Below, piece by piece: positions 1 to 5,573 of a stretch of 7,441 nucleotides of DNA (within the stretch, counting starts at the first letter, position 1; the number at the start of each line of letters is the position of its first letter). The notes beneath the pieces were generated by a model that saw only the letters and a list, made by a program, of their open reading frames with translations, searched no databases and was not told the origin of the DNA. The DNA is from a bacterium (GTDB lineage: Bacteria; Krumholzibacteriota; Krumholzibacteriia; LZORAL124-64-63). The stretch spans positions 1-7,441 of the forward strand of contig JAUVBS010000094.1 in assembly GCA_030591105.1 (NCBI GenBank), in the 5' to 3' direction. Made by a program: the position numbers and the translations under genes.

Positions 1-174
1 CGCGGCGAGCTGGTGCGGACCCTCGTGGACGAAGTCCGCGAAGGTAACGTGGCTCACGTCGAGGTCTGGAACGGTACCGATAATCGCGGTGCCGGGGTCT
101 CCTCTGGTGTCTACTTCTACGAAGTCAAGACCAACGGGATGACCAAGATCAGCAAGATGGCTCTCGTGAAGTAA
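1..174 (+). CDS. C-terminal fragment of exported protein with FlgD-Ig-like / sorting-type tail
   Basis: The reading frame is open from base 1 and ends at TAA 172-174, giving the last 57 residues of a protein whose start lies left of the window. The visible part has the pattern L-V-x-x-x-x-x-x-G-(x)n-W-N-G-T-D-N-R-G, then V-S-S-G-V-Y-F-Y-E-V, and closes with K-M-A-L-V-K. This is the layout of the FlgD Ig-like domain found at the extreme C-terminus of many large secreted proteins of FCB-group bacteria, where it resembles the tail domains used for type IX-like secretion or surface attachment. The closing 'SGVYFY ... K-M-x-L-x-K' is the strongest evidence. The function of the missing body cannot be known from here, and whether this organism has a type IX system is not shown. 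A strong terminator 25 nt downstream separates it from the next gene. Confidence 0.85.
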   Translation, partial: RGELVRTLVDEVREGNVAHVEVWNGTDNRGAGVSSGVYFYEVKTNGMTKISKMALVK

Positions 175-199
175 ATCACGACTTCTGGCAAGAGTCTGT

Positions 200-234
200 G
201 GGGCGGCCCTCTCGAGAGGGCCGCCCCCTTGTTT
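200..234 (+). terminator. Rho-independent terminator after the FlgD-Ig-like gene
   Basis: Positions 200-227 form a perfect 28-base palindrome. The 14-bp stem runs GGGGCGGCCCTCTC against its exact complement, so as RNA the loop would be the central four bases or so. A short T-rich stretch (CTTGTTTC) follows at 228-235. The hairpin begins 25 nt after the stop codon at 174, a typical place for an intrinsic terminator. The T tract is short and interrupted, but the stem is unusually long and GC-rich. No convergent gene is seen on the minus strand, so one-way use is most likely. Confidence 0.85.
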
Positions 235-343
235 CGGGGCGCGGCGCGCCGGCGGTGATGCCGCCGCAGGGGCCAGCCGGAATCCGGTCGGCAGGCGTCG
301 TCGGTCCGTAAGCAAGAGCCTGTGGAGCGGGCACAGGCAGAAG

Positions 344-373
344 TTGACACGGAACGGGCGTAATCCCTATATT
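344..373 (+). promoter_or_regulatory. Sigma70-type promoter for the lipoprotein cluster
   Basis: A perfect -35 box TTGACA (344-349) is followed by an 18-bp spacer and a -10 box TATATT (368-373), which differs from TATAAT at one base. Transcription would start near 380. The AT-rich -10 stands out in a GC-rich background, and the site lies downstream of the preceding terminator and upstream of the next gene. Both facts support real use. The start site itself is inferred, not shown. Confidence 0.7.
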
Positions 374-525
374 TCATAAGCGAATTCGGCGTAGACGGAG
401 CCGCAACGGGGCGTTCTATTTCGTCTCGGCCCGGCTCGTACTAGAATTGACGGGGTTGGATCCGGCTGGCTGCTGTGGCTGACCGGTGGTCAGGACGGAT
501 GCTGCGCGTCGACGTCGGCGCGATC

Positions 526-532
526 GAGGGGG
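526..532 (+). promoter_or_regulatory. Shine-Dalgarno site deciding the ATG 544 start
   Basis: GAGGGGG at 526-532 ends 11 nt before ATG 544. It lies within the possible GTG-475 extension and favours the downstream ATG, whose product begins directly with a lipoprotein signal peptide. The spacing is slightly long, so it is a moderate site. Confidence 0.5.
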
Positions 533-543
533 CGTTGGTTAAC

Positions 544-2895
544 ATGTTGAGCCGCAGACAGGTCTCAGTCACTCTGTTTCTTGGCTTGCTCGTGATCGCC
601 TCTCTGTTCGGCTGCCGGGCTTTCGAGCCCGAAGTCGTCATCGTCAACCGACCTCCGGAAACCTATATCATCGGTGCTCCCGCGGAGACCTCCGGCGGCT
701 ACTTTCACTACCATGTGTTCTGGTACGGTTCGGACCTGGACGGTGCTGTCGAGCGGTTCGTATGGGCGCTGACCGACACCTCCATCCAGGACGACGAGAC
801 CGACGACGACGAAGAGGACGAGAACTTCGACCCGGCGGACAATATCAGTACGCTCGATATCGGGAACTGGACGACGCGCACCGATTCGGTGTTCGACTTC
901 CAGATCGGGCAGGGGCAAAATCTGTCTTACGACATGACGTTGCATATGGTGGCGATCGATGACCGTGGCGATTTCGACCGCACGCCGGCGCGGTTGCGTT
1001 TCGTCAGCAACGCGCTGGCCAATCCCGAGATCTTCTACATCAGGCTAGTAGGTAACGACTCCATCCCCTTCGCCGACAACGACACCATCGCCTTCGGTGA
1101 TCCGCTACTGCTCGCCTGGCGGGGGCGTACCGAAAACATCCGCGCTTACAATACAGAACTCCTCTGTATACGCGACACGATACCGCCGTGCGAACCGGAC
1201 GGTTCTGTCGTCCCGGACGGTCTGTTCGGTTTCAAATGGCGTTTGACCGGCGAGCTCGGTGGCAATTGCGATCAGACGCAAGAAGACTGCTGGAGCCCCA
1301 AGCTGTGGGATCAGGTCCTGGGTGACAGCGTGAGTTTCTTCGCCGACGTGACCAACCTGTACTTCGCCAACGATGGCTCGAGTTCGAGCCCCTTCGGTAG
1401 ATTGCTCGATAGCGGTACCGTCCAACTGATGGTCAACACCATCGACATGGCCGGCGTCGAGTTGCCCGCTCTGAAACAAATATTGAACATCGTTGTCAAC
1501 TACGATCCGCAAACTGTGTTGCTCGATGGTGAGCTGGACCCCTTCAATCCCGGCGACACCAACCTCTACCCGTACTACGAGGTATATTTCGGCGCGGAAG
1601 CCGGCCTCCATGCATTTACCTCGGGAGAGACCGTGCCCGACAACTCGCGGGTGGTATTCAAGGCGCTCGGCCGGGACAATCCGCTGGACCTGCGCTTGAA
1701 TCAAGACGACTACGGGGTGACGTTTCAGGGTACTTTCGCGGCCCGCCAGCGTTTCCACGGCGGCAATTATTTCGAATTCTCTCCCCAGTACAGCGACCCA
1801 CACGAAACGGACGAATGGCAAGCGACGACCGCAGACGGCTGGTCCGCCGATACACTGAGTTTCCAGGTCGGACCGTTCGATTACGCGTTTACCATGCGTT
1901 CGCTCGACGAGCATTTACGGCGTGACGGTCACCCCGACACACTGAGCTTCACGGCCAACTTTCCGCCGTGTGTCCAGTGCATCGAGCTACTCGACGATGC
2001 CACTGAAACCTCGGCCATCAACTGGACTGACGACTGTTATCTACCGGCCTGTTTCGACGTGACCGATACGATGTACGTGTCTTTTGCCCCTGCCGATCCC
2101 TCTCGCCACTACATGACGCAGGAGGGATTTGGCATGATCTGGGTCAACCCGTCGACCTTCGACGTTAAATACACCGAGCCCGTCGATCCAACGGATTACG
2201 TGCAAATCCTCGGTGTGTTTTACAATTTCCGGATGTTCTTTCACGGCAAGGAATATGTGCAAGAAACCCCGCCAGTCGGCCACGAGGATGAACGCATCAT
2301 GGCCTGGCAATACCAGGTCGACTACGCCAACGACCCGACGTTCATCATCAAAGATGGCGGCGGCATCGACGACATCACCAGCGTGACATCCAACTTCGCG
2401 ACCAGCGATCCGCTCACCGAACCGATCTTCATCGACTCGCACGGTGTGTGGGTCTTCCGGGTCATGGTTGCGATTCCACACGCGCTGTTGACGCAAGGCG
2501 AACAGGCCTACTTCAGTTTCCTGGAGAACAGCTATGGTCACGACAACGCCGTGAAGATCTGGCAACTGACCACGCTGCAGTTCGGACCGGGTACGATCCG
2601 CTCCATCGCCAACGATCAGAGTATATGCGAGTGGCGGTCGCAAAAAGGTATGTATCACTGGTTCGACGGCGTGCGTACGCCGCCGTTGCACGGCCGAAGC
2701 TGCGACGCGAACAACTACAACACTGCCGATCAGCGGGTAGAAGGTAGCCTGCCGTTGGACCCGTTCGCCGCCTTCAGCGACGGTGGACCGTATGCCGAAG
2801 AGAACGGGGCCGCGGTCAAGCCGTTCTTTTTCAAGGCTGAGTTGTCCACCGGCGGGATCTACGAGGGGGGACCGCCCCCGGGTGGGCTGCGTTGA
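544..2895 (+). CDS. Large lipoprotein with N-terminal fibronectin/Ig-like domain (function unknown)
   Basis: This is a 783-aa predicted lipoprotein. ATG 544 is chosen because the protein then begins M-L-S-R-R-Q, followed by a hydrophobic stretch (residues 7-22) and L-F-G-C, with lipidated Cys24. The Phe at -2 makes the lipobox slightly unusual. An in-frame GTG at 475 would add 23 residues that spoil the signal peptide. Residues about 35-155 form a fibronectin/Ig-like domain: N-R-P-P-E-T at 35-40, W-Y-G-S-D-L-D-G at 60-67, and A-I-D-D-R-G ... D-R-T-P-A at 137-149. A very acidic insert occupies 83-93 (Asp/Glu). The remaining 600 or so residues are beta-rich and not recognised. They contain closely spaced cysteine pairs (208/216, 242/249, 476/479, 498/503) that suggest disulfides outside the cytoplasm. 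The C-terminus is Gly/Pro-rich. The first domain resembles that of the next gene's product, so the two are probably partners or diverged paralogues at the cell envelope. It is probably driven by the promoter at 344-373. Confidence 0.85.
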   Translation: MLSRRQVSVTLFLGLLVIASLFGCRAFEPEVVIVNRPPETYIIGAPAETSGGYFHYHVFWYGSDLDGAVERFVWALTDTSIQDDETDDDEEDENFDPADNISTLDIGNWTTRTDSVFDFQIGQGQNLSYDMTLHMVAIDDRGDFDRTPARLRFVSNALANPEIFYIRLVGNDSIPFADNDTIAFGDPLLLAWRGRTENIRAYNTELLCIRDTIPPCEPDGSVVPDGLFGFKWRLTGELGGNCDQTQEDCWSPKLWDQVLGDSVSFFADVTNLYFANDGSSSSPFGRLLDSGTVQLMVNTIDMAGVELPALKQILNIVVNYDPQTVLLDGELDPFNPGDTNLYPYYEVYFGAEAGLHAFTSGETVPDNSRVVFKALGRDNPLDLRLNQDDYGVTFQGTFAARQRFHGGNYFEFSPQYSDPHETDEWQATTADGWSADTLSFQVGPFDYAFTMRSLDEHLRRDGHPDTLSFTANFPPCVQCIELLDDATETSAINWTDDCYLPACFDVTDTMYVSFAPADPSRHYMTQEGFGMIWVNPSTFDVKYTEPVDPTDYVQILGVFYNFRMFFHGKEYVQETPPVGHEDERIMAWQYQVDYANDPTFIIKDGGGIDDITSVTSNFATSDPLTEPIFIDSHGVWVFRVMVAIPHALLTQGEQAYFSFLENSYGHDNAVKIWQLTTLQFGPGTIRSIANDQSICEWRSQKGMYHWFDGVRTPPLHGRSCDANNYNTADQRVEGSLPLDPFAAFSDGGPYAEENGAAVKPFFFKAELSTGGIYEGGPPPGGLR

Positions 2896-2944
2896 CGTAT
2901 GGCTGCAGGCGCTGGTGGCGCAACGACCAGGCGAGACCACAAAC

Positions 2945-2949
2945 AGGAG
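2945..2949 (+). promoter_or_regulatory. Shine-Dalgarno site deciding the ATG 2958 start
   Basis: AGGAG at 2945-2949 sits 8 nt before ATG 2958, an ideal spacing. The frame is open back to a TTG at 2892 that overlaps the upstream stop codon, and in-frame GTGs lie at 2949 and 2955. Only the ATG 2958 start has both this site at good spacing and a clean lipoprotein signal. Confidence 0.75.
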
Positions 2950-2957
2950 TGTCGGTG

Positions 2958-5459
2958 ATGATCGGATCTAGAGTTGCCTTGTGGTTGGTCGTATTCAGCC
3001 TGGTACCGGCGGTGCTGCTGACCGGCTGCCTGCCGGATACCGAACTGACAGGTGCCCAGCTGGCTAACTCGCGCCCCAACACTCGTATATCCGGCAACCC
3101 GCCGAATTTGATGCAAGCCAGCTTCCTGGTCGAATTTTTCTGGCACGGGTCGGATCCCGACGGGAAGATCGTCGGGTATCAGTGGAAGCTGAGCAACAAT
3201 GGTCTCGACGGTATCAGTGTTCAGGATACTTTGACCTTCGACCCGGCGACCGGCGATACCCTGAATCCGTGGCACTTCACGGTCGTGACCGATACGACAT
3301 TCATCGTCAGTGCCGACATCCCGGAGTTTGCCGACGATCCGCCCGGCGATCAGCGCAGCTATCAGACCCATACCCTGTGGGTGCGGGCCGTGGACGACAA
3401 GGGCGCGGTCGATCCCACGCCGGCGTACATGAGCTTCACGTCGTTGACATTGCTACCGACGATTCTCGTCGATACACCGTTCGGCTTCATCGGGCAGACT
3501 GCCGTCCTTGGTGCGCCGGCTTCGGTGACCTTCGGCTGGAGCGGCAGCGACCCGGATTTCGATCGGAACATGCCGACACAGATTCGCTACCTCTGGAAAC
3601 CGGCGTGGGTCGATGGGGTTGGCTACGTCCGTACGAGAGCCACGTTCAACACGCACGTGGAGACGCTGGTGGACTTCGAAGATTCGGTCTGGTCGGATTG
3701 GATTCCCTACGACCCGACCCCTGAGAATCGGCGTATCACGTTTCCGGGCCAGCCCGCCCTCGACGCGCAAGGCGAGCAGATACGGTACCTGTTCGCGATC
3801 CAGGCAATGGATACCGCCGGCGCGGTGACCATCGACCGGAGCTATGGGCGCTCGGTCATGAATTGCTTCATCTCGGCCACGATTTCACCGGCGCTCACGG
3901 TGTTCGAACGTTTCTTGGGTGAGAAAACGGTCACCGGCGTCAACGTCATCAGCGAGTTCGAGATTGCCTCGGGCCAGCAGCTCAATTTCAGTTGGGTTGC
4001 CGATGCGTCCGGTTACGCCGGCCGCATCATCAGTTACCGTTACGGCTGGAACGTCGGCGATGCCACCGATCCCAACGATCCGAACTGGGCGGTGGCACCG
4101 GGCAATTCGCCGCAGCATTTGCGGGCACCGACGACCTCGTTCCCGGGTGGTGTGCACACGCTCACCGTGAAGGTCTTGGACAACTCGAGCCAAACCACAC
4201 TCTACCGGGTCAATCTCGTGGTGGTTCCGGTCCCCGATCCAGAGCAGCAGTTACCCTGTCTGCTGATCGATGACGTGAACGACCGCCAGTCGAACCGTTG
4301 GCCGGACCAATCGGGCGTCGCGCGTGATAGGGACGCATTCCGAGATGCTTTCTGGGAAGTGACGCTGCTCGAATCCGGCGGCGTGGTCAACTTCGACCCC
4401 GGTCGCGACGTGATCGATGCCGAGGTCGAGCAATTCGAATACCGCGAAGCGGTGCAGTACCGCTCCTTGATCTGGACCAGTAAGTACGTGTCGGCCCCGC
4501 ATAGTTATATCTCGGCGAAATTCCGCCCCCACATCAGCGAGGGCGACCAATTCATCTGGCTGGCTTCGTATCAAGACCAGGTCGGTAATCTGCTCTATTG
4601 CAGTCCGCGGGGTCAGGAGAACTTCATCGATGCTGGGCGCTGGATGGTGCCGATCATCTTTGATACCCGCGAGGAAGTTCTGACCCTCGGCGACCAGGTC
4701 TATAAGGTCGGTTTTGGCGAACGGGAACTTCCGGACGGTAGTATTCTCGAGCTCGGCCCGGATCGTTATCCGTTCCGGGTCAACGGCGTCGCGGTCATCG
4801 ACGAGATGCAGCCGAGCTACCATATCTACGCTCGGAGCCAACTGGGCCAAAGCGATCGCAACGCCCGGTGTGCCGGTATGAAAGCGCTCGTTCTGGACCC
4901 GGAATTCGAGAACACGTACATGCCCGGTGGCGCGCCGTTCGACGACGCCATCTTCTCGGACCCGATCATCGATTGGCGGGACACCGCTTACGGTGGTGTG
5001 CTCGCTGACACCTTGCTTTCGACCTTGAATTACGGATTTTTCGATGACGAATTCTACGACACGAACATCAGCGGTACCCGCACGACGCCGTACCAGCTAC
5101 AGCTCTGCGGTCCGGACTCGATCCCTTGCCTGGATCACATGTTCCGCGCCTACACCCGCTTCGACTGGATCCGTGACGCCCGAGTTGCGGACGGAGATGT
5201 CGAATGGCCGTCGAGCGAGTACAACGATAATCGCCTGGACGACGTGTGCGGCGAGCTGGGTTTGAACTCCAGCTCAACGGGTTCGCGGGCCAACGGTGTG
5301 CCTGTGGGGTTCCTCACGCACAAGACCAAGTACAACAAGCCCAGCCAGAAGGGTGACGTGATCTGGGGCTTCGACCCCTACCGCTTCGACAACGTCGAAG
5401 TCCGCAAGGCCATCCGCTGGGTGCTCGGTGAACATTTCGGGCTGATCATGCGGCCTTAG
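2958..5459 (+). CDS. Large lipoprotein: fibronectin/Ig-like domains plus C-terminal domain of about 400 aa, possibly GATase1-like
   Basis: This is an 833-aa predicted lipoprotein. The signal peptide ends in a textbook lipobox L-T-G-C with lipidated Cys24. Residues about 37-162 form a fibronectin/Ig-like domain: R-P-N-T at 39-42, W-H-G-S-D-P-D-G at 62-69, and A-V-D-D-K-G-A-V-D-P-T-P-A at 144-156. A second related unit begins near F-G-W-S-G-S-D-P-D (192-200), and a third beta-rich unit spans about 335-423. From L-P-C-L-L-I-D-D (432-439) a separate domain runs to the end. It has Y-R-S-L-I-W-T-S-K (501-509), E-G-D-Q-F-I-W-L (528-535) and a closing G-D-V-I-W-G-F-D-P-Y-R-F (799-810) before a helix ending in W-V-L-G-E. 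This order of hydrophobic strands recalls class I glutamine-amidotransferase-like domains at the ends of FCB surface proteins, but no catalytic Cys-His-Glu set is visible, so that fold is only a suggestion. It lies 62 nt after the previous gene with no terminator between, so the two are probably co-transcribed. Confidence 0.85.
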   Translation: MIGSRVALWLVVFSLVPAVLLTGCLPDTELTGAQLANSRPNTRISGNPPNLMQASFLVEFFWHGSDPDGKIVGYQWKLSNNGLDGISVQDTLTFDPATGDTLNPWHFTVVTDTTFIVSADIPEFADDPPGDQRSYQTHTLWVRAVDDKGAVDPTPAYMSFTSLTLLPTILVDTPFGFIGQTAVLGAPASVTFGWSGSDPDFDRNMPTQIRYLWKPAWVDGVGYVRTRATFNTHVETLVDFEDSVWSDWIPYDPTPENRRITFPGQPALDAQGEQIRYLFAIQAMDTAGAVTIDRSYGRSVMNCFISATISPALTVFERFLGEKTVTGVNVISEFEIASGQQLNFSWVADASGYAGRIISYRYGWNVGDATDPNDPNWAVAPGNSPQHLRAPTTSFPGGVHTLTVKVLDNSSQTTLYRVNLVVVPVPDPEQQLPCLLIDDVNDRQSNRWPDQSGVARDRDAFRDAFWEVTLLESGGVVNFDPGRDVIDAEVEQFEYREAVQYRSLIWTSKYVSAPHSYISAKFRPHISEGDQFIWLASYQDQVGNLLYCSPRGQENFIDAGRWMVPIIFDTREEVLTLGDQVYKVGFGERELPDGSILELGPDRYPFRVNGVAVIDEMQPSYHIYARSQLGQSDRNARCAGMKALVLDPEFENTYMPGGAPFDDAIFSDPIIDWRDTAYGGVLADTLLSTLNYGFFDDEFYDTNISGTRTTPYQLQLCGPDSIPCLDHMFRAYTRFDWIRDARVADGDVEWPSSEYNDNRLDDVCGELGLNSSSTGSRANGVPVGFLTHKTKYNKPSQKGDVIWGFDPYRFDNVEVRKAIRWVLGEHFGLIMRP

Positions 5460-5573
5460 CCGGGGTTCAGCAGGTTTGATCCGGGCCCATAGCTGCGGCC
5501 AACCGGCGCGGTCCGGCGACGATCGCGGCGGACTGATCTGTTGTCTCGTTAGACCGAAAGGTAGGCCTGCAGC

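Larger units (their letters stand above)
228..543. other. Intergenic region with promoter and long leader
   Basis: This gene-free stretch of about 315 bases separates the terminated upstream gene from the lipoprotein gene. Its first part (239-300) is very GC-rich. It holds a small hairpin at 250-266 (6-bp stem CGGCGG/CCGCCG, loop TGATG) and an 11-base dyad CCGGAATCCGG at 277-287; neither has a T tail, and their role is unknown. The composition becomes more AT-rich around 360-380, where the promoter lies. From about 380 to 543 the transcript would carry a leader of about 160 nt. No riboswitch, tRNA or known leader RNA was recognised in it. The frame of the lipoprotein gene is open back to GTG 475, but that extension does not look like part of the protein. 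Confidence 0.6.

Noticed and set aside
117..377. Minus-strand open frame of 86 codons across the terminator region
   Set aside because: It runs through the 28-base terminator palindrome and the end of the FlgD-Ig-like gene, and its product is low-complexity Arg-rich.
447..475. Second promoter with -35 TTGACG at 447-452
   Set aside because: No -10-like sequence is present at 16-18 bp downstream; position 470-475 is CTGCTG.
475..543. GTG 475 (or ATG 499) as the start of the first lipoprotein
   Set aside because: Either would place up to 23 non-hydrophobic residues before the signal peptide. ATG 544 gives a proper lipoprotein signal and has a ribosome site.
1105..1914. Minus-strand open frame of about 269 codons
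   Set aside because: Same reasoning: an antisense shadow of the first lipoprotein gene, with no recognisable domain and no promoter or ribosome site seen.
2041..2940. Minus-strand open frame of about 299 codons opposite the first lipoprotein gene
   Set aside because: It lies almost wholly opposite a gene with a lipoprotein signal and recognisable domain. Its product is Arg/His/Val-rich with no motif, as expected for the antisense shadow of a GC-rich gene.
2892..2957. TTG 2892 as a start overlapping the upstream stop codon (translational coupling)
   Set aside because: The 22 extra residues (Trp/Arg-rich) would precede a complete lipoprotein signal, whereas AGGAG is ideally placed for ATG 2958.
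5460..5573. Terminator or promoter between the second lipoprotein and propeller genes
   Set aside because: Only short GC-rich self-complementary pieces without a T tract are present, and no -35/-10 pair was found.
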